Source of the DNA: Aureispira anguillae
Lineage (GTDB): Bacteria; Bacteroidota; Bacteroidia; Chitinophagales; Saprospiraceae
NCBI RefSeq assembly: GCF_026000115.1
Contig: NZ_AP026867.1
Span: forward strand, 3,715,716 to 3,779,715
Direction of reading: 5' to 3'
Length of the DNA stretch: 64,000 nt
Below are positions 44,560 through 52,647 of this stretch, piece after piece. The position numbers and the translations under genes are program-made. How positions within the stretch are numbered: the stretch's first letter is position 1; each line of letters opens with the position of its first letter. The notes under the pieces are model-generated. The model was given only the letters and a program-made list of their open reading frames with translations, searched no databases and was not told where the DNA came from.

Positions 44560-45552
44560 ATGAATGTACGCCAAAAAAAAATACTAAATAGTATTTCTAG
44601 CCTCCTTTCTCAAAATAAAGTACAAAAGTATGGAGCTTATAACGATGTGGTTTCCGATACTAATACAAACGTATGGGATGGCTCAAAAGGTTGGAATAGC
44701 CCTAGACGATGGCAAAGGAAATCTTGGATTTTTTTTGGTGCCTATAGCCCTGACATTGTCGTAGGCTTTGCTATTGTTGATGCAGGTTTTTTAGGGAAAG
44801 CTTTTTGTTATATTTATTTCCCCAAAACAGGCGAATTACTAGAAAACGGCATTGATCGACCATTTGCTTTTGATGCCAACTTTGAAGCGAATCTAGATAG
44901 CCATTGGAGCTTGGGGAACTACCAAATTTTGACAAAAAATGGACAAATGCATTTTGAGTTTAAGGGCAAAAAATTTCAAATTAGCTTACAATGCACCAAT
45001 AATGAACATGGATTGAGTTTTGTCTGCCCATCCACTGGTAACAAACGCCCTTTTCATTATACCTACAAAAACTTGTTGTTGCCTACCAATATACAATTGA
45101 CTAAAAAAGGGCAAACGCAACAATTCAACAATCTTTATGGTGGTATTGATTTTTCGAAGGGGTATCCTCCTAAACATACCGATTGGAATTGGACCTCTTT
45201 CTTAGGGAAATTAGAAGATGGTACGCCTGTAGGAATAAATATAGTCGATCAATTCAACCAAAACCTAGAAAATGCTGTTTGGATAGGAACAGAACGAATT
45301 TTGATTGGGGCAGTGAGCTATCAATATGGTCCACCTTTGGAGCATTCTCTTTGGAAAGTAGTTGCTTTAGAGGGCAATTTAGAACTAAGCATGCAACCCA
45401 ATGGTAGCCGCAAAGAAAATATTAATATCAAGCTGCTAAAAAGTAAATTCACGCAAGTTTTTGGCGTAATAGAGGGGCGTATTTTGCATCAAAACCAATG
45501 GAAAAAATTGATTGGTTATGGCGTAATGGAGGAGCATGAAGCCATTTGGTAA
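44560..45552 (+). CDS. DUF2804 family protein
   Basis: A 330-residue cytosolic protein with no signal peptide. It carries blocks I associate with DUF2804: an N-terminal WNSPRRWQRKSWIFFGAYSPDIVVGFAIVDAGFLGKAFCYIY, a central LYGGIDFSKGYPPKHTDWNWTSFLGKLEDGTPVGINIVDQFN, then ENAVWIGTERILIGAVSYQYG, and an end with VFGVIEGRI. The central DWNW and the 'KGYPP..T.W.W' block are strongly conserved in the family. The function is unknown; the fold is expected to be a large beta-sandwich related to lipocalin/AttH-like proteins. It is followed by mnmA on the same strand after 70 bases. Confidence 0.88.
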   Translation: MNVRQKKILNSISSLLSQNKVQKYGAYNDVVSDTNTNVWDGSKGWNSPRRWQRKSWIFFGAYSPDIVVGFAIVDAGFLGKAFCYIYFPKTGELLENGIDRPFAFDANFEANLDSHWSLGNYQILTKNGQMHFEFKGKKFQISLQCTNNEHGLSFVCPSTGNKRPFHYTYKNLLLPTNIQLTKKGQTQQFNNLYGGIDFSKGYPPKHTDWNWTSFLGKLEDGTPVGINIVDQFNQNLENAVWIGTERILIGAVSYQYGPPLEHSLWKVVALEGNLELSMQPNGSRKENINIKLLKSKFTQVFGVIEGRILHQNQWKKLIGYGVMEEHEAIW

Positions 45553-45622
45553 TTTTTAACTTAAATTTTTGATCTATTGGATGCTACAATTGGTCAATCT
45601 AAATCTATAAATTGAAATAAAA

Positions 45623-46822
45623 ATGAAACGTGTAGTCGTTGGACTTTCTGGAGGGGTAGATTCTAGTGTTTCTGCTTATTTGTTGCAACAACAAGGTTAT
45701 GAAGTCATTGGTTTGTTTATGAAAAATTGGCATGACGAATCGGTTATCCTAGATGCCGAATGCCCTTGGGTTGAAGATAGTAACGATGCCTTAATTGTTG
45801 CTCAAACTTTAGGTATTCCCTTTCAAACCATAGATTTAAGCGCTGCTTACAAAGAACGTATTGTCGATTATATGTTTGCTGAATATCAAGCAGGAAGAAC
45901 TCCAAACCCCGATGTATTGTGCAATAGGGAAATTAAATTTGATGTCTTTCTAAAAACGGCATTGGAACTAGGAGCTGACTATGTCGCAACAGGGCATTAT
46001 TGTCAAAAAAAGGAAGTACAAAAAGATGGCTCAACACAGTATCAGTTAATAGCTGGAGCGGACAATAACAAAGACCAAAGTTACTTCTTGTGCCAACTCA
46101 ATCAAGCGCAATTGGCCAAAGCACTTTTCCCGATTGGGCATTTACAAAAGCCTGAAGTTCGAAAAATTGCAGCTGAACAAGGCTTGATCACTGCTGAGAA
46201 AAAGGATTCTCAGGGGCTTTGTTTTGTTGGTAAAATCAAATTACCTGATTTTCTTCAACAACAATTAAAACCTAAAAAAGGAGATATTATAGAAATACCT
46301 AAAGATGCTCCCATTTTTCAAAATTATCAAGAACAAGTGGAGGCAATTGGGGACAATAGAAATGCTGCTGCACTAAAGATTTTAAGCAAGGCATTTGTTT
46401 ATGCTCCTCAAGATGGTAAGGTCGTTGGTCAACACAATGGCGCACATTATTTTACCATAGGACAACGCAAAGGTCTTCAAGTGGGGGGTACACCTGAACC
46501 GCTCTTTGTTGTTGCTACAGATACTCGCTCTAATCTTATTTATACAGGGCAAGGTGCGCATCCTGGCCTATTTAGAAAAGGACTTTTTATTGCCAATAAT
46601 GAAGTACATTGGGTACGCCCCGATTTAAAACTAGCAGTAGGTGAACAGCGTGATTTTATGGTGCGAATTCGCTATCGTCAACCGCTTACCCCTGCTACCC
46701 TGTATTGTACAGCCGAAGGAATTTATATTATTTTTGAAACGCAACAACGTGGAGTAACACCAGGACAATTTGCAGCTTGGTATGAGCATCAAGAGCTTAT
46801 TGGTTCGGGAGTTATTGGCTAA
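45623..46822 (+). CDS. mnmA: tRNA-specific 2-thiouridylase MnmA
   Basis: A 399-residue cytosolic enzyme that puts sulfur on U34 of tRNAs for Glu, Gln and Lys. It activates the base with ATP and uses persulfide sulfur from a sulfur-relay system. The PP-loop SGGVDSS is at residues 9-15. The two catalytic cysteines are at Cys100 in [12 protein letters not shown] and Cys200 in [11 protein letters not shown]. The [11 protein letters not shown] and DQSYFLCQL blocks for ATP and tRNA binding are intact, as is the C-terminal beta-barrel ([38 protein letters not shown]). A short insertion ([22 protein letters not shown]-type, about residues 231-254) lengthens the linker compared with E. coli, as in other Bacteroidota. 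A terminator follows. Confidence 0.97.
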   Translation: MKRVVVGLSGGVDSSVSAYLLQQQGYEVIGLFMKNWHDESVILDAECPWVEDSNDALIVAQTLGIPFQTIDLSAAYKERIVDYMFAEYQAGRTPNPDVLCNREIKFDVFLKTALELGADYVATGHYCQKKEVQKDGSTQYQLIAGADNNKDQSYFLCQLNQAQLAKALFPIGHLQKPEVRKIAAEQGLITAEKKDSQGLCFVGKIKLPDFLQQQLKPKKGDIIEIPKDAPIFQNYQEQVEAIGDNRNAAALKILSKAFVYAPQDGKVVGQHNGAHYFTIGQRKGLQVGGTPEPLFVVATDTRSNLIYTGQGAHPGLFRKGLFIANNEVHWVRPDLKLAVGEQRDFMVRIRYRQPLTPATLYCTAEGIYIIFETQQRGVTPGQFAAWYEHQELIGSGVIG

Positions 46823-46828
46823 GGTTTG

Positions 46829-46876
46829 ATGCTTGAATTGTTCTACTAAAAACTACAATTCAAGCATTTTCTTTTT
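46829..46876 (+). terminator. Rho-independent terminator after mnmA
   Basis: ATGCTTGAATTGT (46829-46841) pairs perfectly with ACAATTCAAGCAT (46855-46867), followed by TTTCTTTTTT. It starts 7 bases after the stop codon. Confidence 0.9.
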
Positions 46877-46878
46877 TC

Positions 46879-47154
46879 GTTCTTTGACAAATCGTGTGGT
46901 AAACACTAAAAAAGGGTAAGCTTTTAACTACTTTTTAGCTTCGCTGCTACTTATTCCTTTAGTGCGCTATCGCTTATGAGTGAGTTCAGGCATGAATGAG
47001 AATAGTTCGTGGTTTTAGAAGAAAGTTATAGGTCGTAAGTCGTATGCTTAGTTCCTGTAAATACAGGACATACGACTTACGACCTATAACTTATAACAAA
47101 AGTAGTAATAAGCAGGTAAGGTAGTTTACGATTCCACACCATTTGTCAAAGAAC
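46879..47154. repeat. Element B: inverted-repeat element, long copy
   Basis: Terminal inverted repeats GTTCTTTGACAAATCGTGTG (left) and the complement of CACACCATTTGTCAAAGAAC (right) differ at one position. Inside, AACACTAAAAAAGGGTAAGCT and AACTACTTTT (paired with AAAAGTAGTAATAAG near the right end) match the copy at 41192-41354. Between these lies about 150 extra bases carrying AGCTTCGCTGCTAC, which is the reverse complement of a module in the other copy, and a 24-bp hairpin (47023-47092). No coding potential. Confidence 0.75.
47023..47092. repeat. Perfect 24-bp hairpin inside element B
   Basis: Arms 47023-47046 and 47069-47092 are perfect reverse complements around a 22-base loop that itself pairs (TCCTGT/ACAGGA). 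It shares GTTATA and AAGTCGTATG with the 34357-34422 hairpin; the six intervening bases differ (GGTCGT here, CGTAGA there), with compensating changes on the other arm. Confidence 0.75.
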
Positions 47155-47163
47155 CTCTTTTTT

Positions 47164-49437
47164 TTAGGTTATAACTTTATATTTTTTTTCTAATTCTGTG
47201 TGCAGATTAATGACGCTTAGATTAGGCATTTTTTCTAACTTTTGAAATAAAACTTCCGCACCAGTAAGTTCAGATTGTAATAGGTGCAATTCTCGAAGGT
47301 TCTTAAGTTGTTCTATTGGAAAATCCAATTGCATTTTCTTTCCCTCCAAGGTTAAGATTTCTATTTGAGTTAGCTCAAAAATTTGAGGCGGAAGCTTATC
47401 TCCATTAAGCTTATAGGAGACATTTTTTAAGCTTTTTAATTGTTTTAGAGACTCCCATCCATTGGCATCAAACAAGATATTCTTCAACTCCAATGTTTCA
47501 AGATTTTCTAATGCTCCAAAATCTTTAGGCAATTGGATTTTTTTAGTGGTATAATAATTCAAAACTACTCGATGGAGTCGTTTCATTTGGCTAATCCCAT
47601 CTTGATTGCCCAAGATCGTTGTGCTATAATCCACCCCAATCAATACGTTAACAGCATCCATCTTAAACAAATGAGTTAAAATACCACTTTCACCACCTTG
47701 CAATTCTATCTCATTGTTATTGATTCTCCTTTTCCAAAAATCAAGTGCCAATGTCCTTTGTTCCTCTTCTGGCAACAAAACAACATTCATCAAATACATG
47801 GTATTGTAACGGTAAGTATCGTGATAAACGGCACAATGCCTTAGAAACTCCATTTTATTTAATGCTGTTTCTGCGCAAATATCATTGATATAATCAATGT
47901 AGTGCCAAGCCTTAAAATAGCCCAACTCAAACTGCCTAAAATGAATTCTACTCTTAAGTTTTTCTAACAATTTATTAGAAGCATTTAAGGTCAATAAATT
48001 TTTGGTTTGTCGAACAATTTTGGTGGTAGAGCTAAATTTGTGTACAAAAAACAAAGTTGTCATTAACTCTTTGGGTACTCCCCCACTTTTTAGCAATTCT
48101 AAGGCAACCAAAACATCCTCATCTCTTAAAGTCAATAACATATTTTGAATATGCTCTGTGCCGATTTCTTCTTCCAACAAATAAGCTGGTGCAGCTGCAT
48201 CCAAAAAATGATTGAGTTCTGTTTCTGTCACAATGACCAACTGGTTATCTGTTAATGCAGCTGTGTTTTTTATATTTTTGCCCAATAACACATGAGATGT
48301 TTTTGTTGTTTTTTTAGAAACAACAGCTATATTCAATAACTTTAGCGTCTTTTTTAAATCGCTCTTTTTCTTGATGGTACTTCCCAATATCAGCAATTCA
48401 CAGCCCTCGACAAAAGCAGTTGGATCAAAGACGCCCAATCGCTTTGTGATTTCAGTAATAATAGCTTCTCTTAGCTTATTATGCCGAACCGCATAACAGG
48501 CTAAAATGGATGCATTGGTCAAATTTTTAATCGCTTCTTTTTGATTATTTAATAAGGCTACTATTGCTTCTATAATTTCAGCATTATCTATCAAATTTGC
48601 CTTAGCTACTGCTTTGCGGATAGACAAAATAGTTTTAGCAGATTGTTTGCTCTTATGCCTCCAAAAATGTTTAAAGTCTAATAATCGCTCGTTCAATTTA
48701 AATACCAAGGGATGGATCCAACCTATGGGATTATCAAACCAATTAAAAAATATTAACTGCTGTAAGTTCAAAATTTCACTTGGCAAAGCAGTTATTCTAT
48801 TCGCATCCACTCTCAAATTTTGCAAATACTCCAATTTACACAATCGCTGATCAAAATTTTGCAATTTATTATTGCTAAAAAAAAGCTGTTTTAATTGACC
48901 GTGCTCATAAACCCAATCGGGTATTGTTGTCAAATTATTTCTATCTAAATTTAATTTTTCCAAATTCGGCCAAAAACATTTATTGGCTAAGGTTGTAGCT
49001 GCAATTCTATTCTCAGCTAAATTCAGTTCTACCAAACTTGGAATTTTTGACAAAACTACTGGTATTGCATCTAGTTTACAATCCTTTAAGGTTATTGCCT
49101 TTAAGTGTTTTAATTTAGACAAAGATTGAGGAATAACAATTGGTTTTGCCGTTACCATGATCACCAATTCTTCTAACTGTTCCAATCCGCCAATTGCCTC
49201 AGGAAGACCATTAGAACCTAAAAAAGCAATGGTCAATTTTTTCAATTGTTTTAATTGAACAATTTCAGGAGGGATGGTTTCTAAGTATCCTCGAATTCCA
49301 AGTATTTCAACATTCGTATATTCAAAAAGCGCAGCAGGTAATTGCCCTGCCTGTTCAAACATTCTACTTTCTATATAAAGATTTTGAACCTTATATTTTT
49401 GCTTTTGGGGCGCTTTATCGTAATAGTATTGTTTCAT
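47164..49437 (-). CDS. Leucine-rich repeat protein with embedded BRCT-like segment
   Basis: A 757-residue protein without signal peptide, probably cytosolic. Residues about 40-250 are leucine-rich repeats of about 23 residues (LEYTNVEILGIRGYLETIPPEI, LKHLKAITLKDCKLDAIPVVL, PNLEKLNLDRNNLTTIPDWV). Residues about 255-340 are helical. Residues about 342-412 (VEGCELLILGSTIKKKSDL..., SKKTTKTSHVLLG, QLVIVTETELNHFL) follow the BRCT pattern of strand, helix, strand, 'THLVxG', strand and helix. Residues about 415-600 are helical and 600-750 return to leucine-rich repeats (ENLETLELKNILFD, LKNLRELHLLQSELTG). Such a layout suggests a scaffold that binds proteins through the repeats. BRCT is inferred by pattern only; Trp of the last helix is not seen. 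Confidence 0.8.
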   Translation of the reverse strand: MKQYYYDKAPQKQKYKVQNLYIESRMFEQAGQLPAALFEYTNVEILGIRGYLETIPPEIVQLKQLKKLTIAFLGSNGLPEAIGGLEQLEELVIMVTAKPIVIPQSLSKLKHLKAITLKDCKLDAIPVVLSKIPSLVELNLAENRIAATTLANKCFWPNLEKLNLDRNNLTTIPDWVYEHGQLKQLFFSNNKLQNFDQRLCKLEYLQNLRVDANRITALPSEILNLQQLIFFNWFDNPIGWIHPLVFKLNERLLDFKHFWRHKSKQSAKTILSIRKAVAKANLIDNAEIIEAIVALLNNQKEAIKNLTNASILACYAVRHNKLREAIITEITKRLGVFDPTAFVEGCELLILGSTIKKKSDLKKTLKLLNIAVVSKKTTKTSHVLLGKNIKNTAALTDNQLVIVTETELNHFLDAAAPAYLLEEEIGTEHIQNMLLTLRDEDVLVALELLKSGGVPKELMTTLFFVHKFSSTTKIVRQTKNLLTLNASNKLLEKLKSRIHFRQFELGYFKAWHYIDYINDICAETALNKMEFLRHCAVYHDTYRYNTMYLMNVVLLPEEEQRTLALDFWKRRINNNEIELQGGESGILTHLFKMDAVNVLIGVDYSTTILGNQDGISQMKRLHRVVLNYYTTKKIQLPKDFGALENLETLELKNILFDANGWESLKQLKSLKNVSYKLNGDKLPPQIFELTQIEILTLEGKKMQLDFPIEQLKNLRELHLLQSELTGAEVLFQKLEKMPNLSVINLHTELEKKYKVIT

Positions 49438-49467
49438 AATTGGGTAGTTGGAAATGAGGTAAAGGTT

Positions 49468-50172
49468 TTATGCTCCCTTCTTCTTAATATTAAATGACAT
49501 TCCGATCTCTGGCAAGAAAAGTGTTTTTTTGGCTGCTGCAAATGCTTTTTTTGCCGCAGAGTGATCCATTTTAATAATGGGAAAGGTATCAAAATGGCAG
49601 CCTATAATTGTATTGCATTGAATAAAAGTACTTGCCAAAACAGCATCGTCATAACCCATTGTAAAATTATCTCCTATCGGTAAAATAGCAAAATCTAACC
49701 GAGGGCAAATCATAGGGATTAGTTTCATATCCATGGTTAAACCTGTATCCCCTGCAAAATAAAATGTTCCTTCGTGATCATTACTAATAACAAAACCAAC
49801 AGAGCTACCACCATAGCTACCATCTGGCATAGAGCTAGAGTGCGCAGCCGTTACCATTTTGACGGTACCAAAATCAAATTTATGCTTCCCTCCTATATTC
49901 ATCCCATGTCCAGAAACGCCTTGCTTGTCAAACCATTTGACAATTTCATAAACACTTATGATTTGAGCATTATTGTGAATAGCGATTTCAAAAGCATCTG
50001 CCAAATGATCCTCATGCCCGTGAGAAAGAAAAATATAGTGTGGCTTAATACTTTCTATGTCAATCTTTGCCGACTTAGCTTGAGGATTGGGGCTAATGAA
50101 TGGGTCAAACAATAATTTTTTATTGCCTATTTCTACCAAAAAACAACTGTGCCCATAATATGTAATTCGCAT
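49468..50172 (-). CDS. UPF0173 metal-dependent hydrolase (metallo-beta-lactamase fold)
   Basis: A 234-residue cytosolic protein of the usual UPF0173 length. The opening MRITYYGHSCFLVEIGNKKLLFDPFIS and the metal motif HGHEDHLAD (residues 51-59, the HxHxDH signature) are intact, together with VTAAHSSS, FYFAGDTGLTMDMKLI, ILPIGDNFTMGYDDAV and the final GCHFDTFPIIK. Two metal ions, usually zinc, should sit at this site. The physiological substrate of the family is unknown. It lies 30 bases downstream, on the same strand, of nothing else; the LRR gene starts 30 bases after its stop, so the two may share a transcript. Confidence 0.93.
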   Translation of the reverse strand: MRITYYGHSCFLVEIGNKKLLFDPFISPNPQAKSAKIDIESIKPHYIFLSHGHEDHLADAFEIAIHNNAQIISVYEIVKWFDKQGVSGHGMNIGGKHKFDFGTVKMVTAAHSSSMPDGSYGGSSVGFVISNDHEGTFYFAGDTGLTMDMKLIPMICPRLDFAILPIGDNFTMGYDDAVLASTFIQCNTIIGCHFDTFPIIKMDHSAAKKAFAAAKKTLFLPEIGMSFNIKKKGA

Positions 50173-50435
50173 ATTTTAATTTACTTTTGGAAATGATGTC
50201 ACAATATTTTGCTAAACATAGTCTAAATTAGTCATTATAGGGGTGCTTCTAGCAGATAGGATTATCCAATAAAATCACACCTTATGTTTAGTAAAAACTA
50301 TTCTCGTTAATAATAAAGTAAGCAAGCTACTTACTCCAATATATTTACATTTGAATTAGCTATCAATTTATTTTAAAAAAAGAAGATTTAGAAATTTAAA
50401 GCGCTTATTTTTTGAAAAAATCACAAAACAAACCA
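50173..50435. other. Divergent intergenic region
   Basis: 263 AT-rich bases between the UPF0173 gene (minus) and the FMN reductase (plus). I see no repeat family member and no convincing promoter element. Confidence 0.35.
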
Positions 50436-50978
50436 ATGATTACTGTATTTTCGGGAACAAATCGCAAAAATAGCCGAACCCATATTATTGCTCAATACAT
50501 CTACCAAACGCTAAAAGAACAAAGCAACGAAGAAGTTCGCTTTTTTAGTATGGAAGAGCTACCTACCGACCTTTTTCACGCAGATATGTATAGTGAAGCA
50601 GGGCAATCTAAGGCACTGTCAAGCATTCAAGACGAGTACCTAATTCCTGCCAATAAATTTTACTTTGTGGTGCCAGAGTACAATGGAGGGATTCCTGGGG
50701 CACTCAAATTATTTATTGATGCTTGTTCGGTACGCCAATATGCAGCATCTTTTCATGGAGGCAAAAAAGCGGCCTTGGTTGGGGTTTCATCAGGGCGTTC
50801 AGGCGCACTCAGAGGGCTAGAATACATGACGGGTTTTCTAAATTACCTCACCATTAGTGTGCTTCCTAATAAGTTGCCCATTTCGAGTATTGAGACCTTA
50901 TTGGAAAAAGACCAGTTGGTGGATAAAGAAACCCAAAAAGTGGTTCAAGCACAAATCACAGAATTTCTAAACTTTTGA
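50436..50978 (+). CDS. NADPH-dependent FMN reductase family protein
   Basis: A flavodoxin-like protein of about 180 residues. The start is taken as ATG at 50436, giving MITVFSGTNRKNSRTHIIAQYI; a TTG at 50412 would add 8 lysine/glutamine-rich residues. The FMN phosphate loop SGTNRKNSRT, the aromatic FYFVVPEYNGGIPGALKLFIDA (the PEYN motif of this family) and GKKAALVGVSSGRSGALRG are all present. Members reduce flavins, quinones or azo/nitro compounds with NAD(P)H. The natural substrate cannot be inferred. It precedes lgt by about 140 bases on the same strand. Confidence 0.9.
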   Translation: MITVFSGTNRKNSRTHIIAQYIYQTLKEQSNEEVRFFSMEELPTDLFHADMYSEAGQSKALSSIQDEYLIPANKFYFVVPEYNGGIPGALKLFIDACSVRQYAASFHGGKKAALVGVSSGRSGALRGLEYMTGFLNYLTISVLPNKLPISSIETLLEKDQLVDKETQKVVQAQITEFLNF

Positions 50979-51119
50979 TCGCAAGCCTTTCTAAAACCAA
51001 CCCATTTAAGAGCATATTTAAATTGAACATTTAAACATACTCTAAAAAATGCACAACGAATGTTTAACGTTGGGCAAATTGCCCTATTGGGTTCTTCAAT
51101 CACTATAAAATATCAATCA

Positions 51120-51941
51120 ATGTTTACCGCTATAATATGGAATCCAGATCCCATCATCACTGAAATTGGAAGTTTTGCTTTGCGCTGGTATTCCCTTCTA
51201 TTTGCTACAGGATTTATCATTAGTTTTTTTATCCTTCGTCGTTTATTCGAAGAAGAAAGTATAAGCTTAGAAGTGCTTGACAAAATGCTGCTTTATTCAG
51301 TTGTAGGGACTATTTTAGGAGCACGTGTAGGCAATTGTTTATTCTATGATTTTGAGTACTTTTCTCAACATCCTTTAGAAATTTTGCTTCCATTCAAATT
51401 TTCTCCCAGTTTTGAATTCACGGGCTATAGAGGACTGGCTAGTCATGGAGCTATGCTAGGTTTATTGGTTGCCTATTGGCTATTGTCTCGAAAAACAGGA
51501 CAGTCAATCTTATGGTTCTTAGACAAAGGAGCGATTGTAGGAGGGCTTTGTCTAGCTTGCATTCGTATGGGGAACTTTATGAACTCCGAAATTGTGGGTG
51601 CTCCGACAGATGCTGCTTGGGCTTTTATTTTTCCAAGAGTAGATGACATTCCCCGTCATCCCGTGCAATTGTACGGTTTTGTCGTTTATCTCAGCCTTTT
51701 CTTATTTATGTTACAATACAATAAACGAAAAAAAGGACTGGTAAAAGATGGGCATATTTTTGGTGTGTTTTTACTAATCTTAGGATGCTTAAGATTTAGC
51801 ATGGAATTCATCAAAAAACACTATGTATTAGATCCTGATAGTTGGCTTAATATGGCTCAATTTTTGAGTTTACCAATGATTATATTGGGAGCTATATTGG
51901 CTTGGGTTACCCTGAACAGAGCTTCCGACTTAACCAATTAA
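51120..51941 (+). CDS. lgt: Phosphatidylglycerol-prolipoprotein diacylglyceryl transferase
   Basis: An inner-membrane enzyme of about 273 residues with seven predicted transmembrane segments. It transfers diacylglycerol from phosphatidylglycerol to the lipobox cysteine of prolipoproteins. The start at ATG 51120 gives MFTAIIWNPDPIITEIGSFALRWYSLLFATGF, matching family N-termini; the upstream ATG at 51060 adds 20 atypical residues. Signature elements are YRGLASHGAMLG (His of the active region), CIRMGNFMNSEIVGAPTDAAWAFIFP (the Lgt signature with Arg and Gly-Asn) and PRHPVQLYG. Its customers include the lipoproteins encoded at 58262, 59985 and 61980. Confidence 0.96.
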   Translation: MFTAIIWNPDPIITEIGSFALRWYSLLFATGFIISFFILRRLFEEESISLEVLDKMLLYSVVGTILGARVGNCLFYDFEYFSQHPLEILLPFKFSPSFEFTGYRGLASHGAMLGLLVAYWLLSRKTGQSILWFLDKGAIVGGLCLACIRMGNFMNSEIVGAPTDAAWAFIFPRVDDIPRHPVQLYGFVVYLSLFLFMLQYNKRKKGLVKDGHIFGVFLLILGCLRFSMEFIKKHYVLDPDSWLNMAQFLSLPMIILGAILAWVTLNRASDLTN

Positions 51942-51965
51942 TGTCTATCTAATTATTCTATTCCT

Positions 51966-52517
51966 ATGGTCCTAAAACCCGATGATTTTCATTTAGTAGA
52001 AGCCTACCTTAATGCCATTCGAGAAAAAGAGGTAATTTTATGGGAAGGGAAAATGCAGCCTATTAAACAGGAAACTAAAAGTAAAGAAACACGCTTATTA
52101 ATTACTTTTTTGATTGGCGTTTTTTGCATAGGCATATTTCCTCTAATGGGGCTCTTATTAGTTGCTATTCCTCCATTAACTTATCTCTATTCGGATCATT
52201 TAGAGAAAACTCGACAAGATGCATTAACTTACACTCGATATTTAATTACCCCCAAACGACTTATTTTTATTACTTGGCATAAAAAGAAGGTTCATATCAA
52301 TAGTATTTTTGCCAATAATATTAACAAAGTATTGACCAACAGAAGTCAAAATGGAGAAGTTTCTATTTGTTTTGTTCCTAGAACGCCTGCTTCTTTTGAT
52401 ACCTACTATTATACAGATGGGCAAAAGAGCCCTATGGTTGGCTTTATAAACATTGGAGATCTAGAACGAAAAAAAGTGCTTCAAATTATCCAAAAACAAG
52501 TACTATTGGAACAATAA
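51966..52517 (+). CDS. Membrane protein with PH-like C-terminal domain
   Basis: A 183-residue protein, 24 bases after lgt on the same strand. Residues 1-40 are soluble (AYLNAIREKEVILWEGKMQP, the 'E.ilweG.p' opening typical of bacterial PH-like proteins). Two adjacent hydrophobic segments (LLITFLIGVFCIGIFPLMGLLLVAIPPLTYLY) form a membrane hairpin. The rest is strand-rich (TYTRYLITPKRLIFITWHKKKVHINSIFANNINKVLTNR, VSICFVPR), consistent with a bacterial pleckstrin-homology-like domain (bPH family). It ends in a helix (DLERKKVLQIIQKQV). Function unknown. The layout with the N-terminal wEG, TM pair and YxITpkRL is what supports this placement. Confidence 0.75.
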   Translation: MVLKPDDFHLVEAYLNAIREKEVILWEGKMQPIKQETKSKETRLLITFLIGVFCIGIFPLMGLLLVAIPPLTYLYSDHLEKTRQDALTYTRYLITPKRLIFITWHKKKVHINSIFANNINKVLTNRSQNGEVSICFVPRTPASFDTYYYTDGQKSPMVGFINIGDLERKKVLQIIQKQVLLEQ

Positions 52518-52540
52518 AAGTACCAACCTAGTTTATTTAA

Positions 52541-52625
52541 TAATACGCCGTTGATTAGCTTCCTATGGTCATGAGATAATTTTTTGATTTTGATTAAGAC
52601 GACTTGCATTTTAATTAACTCATTT
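52541..52625. repeat. Element A fragment before the M48 protease gene
   Basis: TAATACGCCGTTGATTAGCT, then GGTCATGAGATAATTTTTTG, then ACTTGCA: the left end, the ATCTCATGACC module (inverted) and part of the AACATCTTGCA region of element A, in the expected order. The right end is missing or decayed. Confidence 0.5.
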
Positions 52626-52647
52626 TTTAATTAAAAAAATACCATTA

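Noticed and set aside
51060-51119. Upstream start of Lgt at ATG 51060
   Set aside because: The added 20 residues do not resemble Lgt N-termini, while ATG 51120 gives the typical first transmembrane region.
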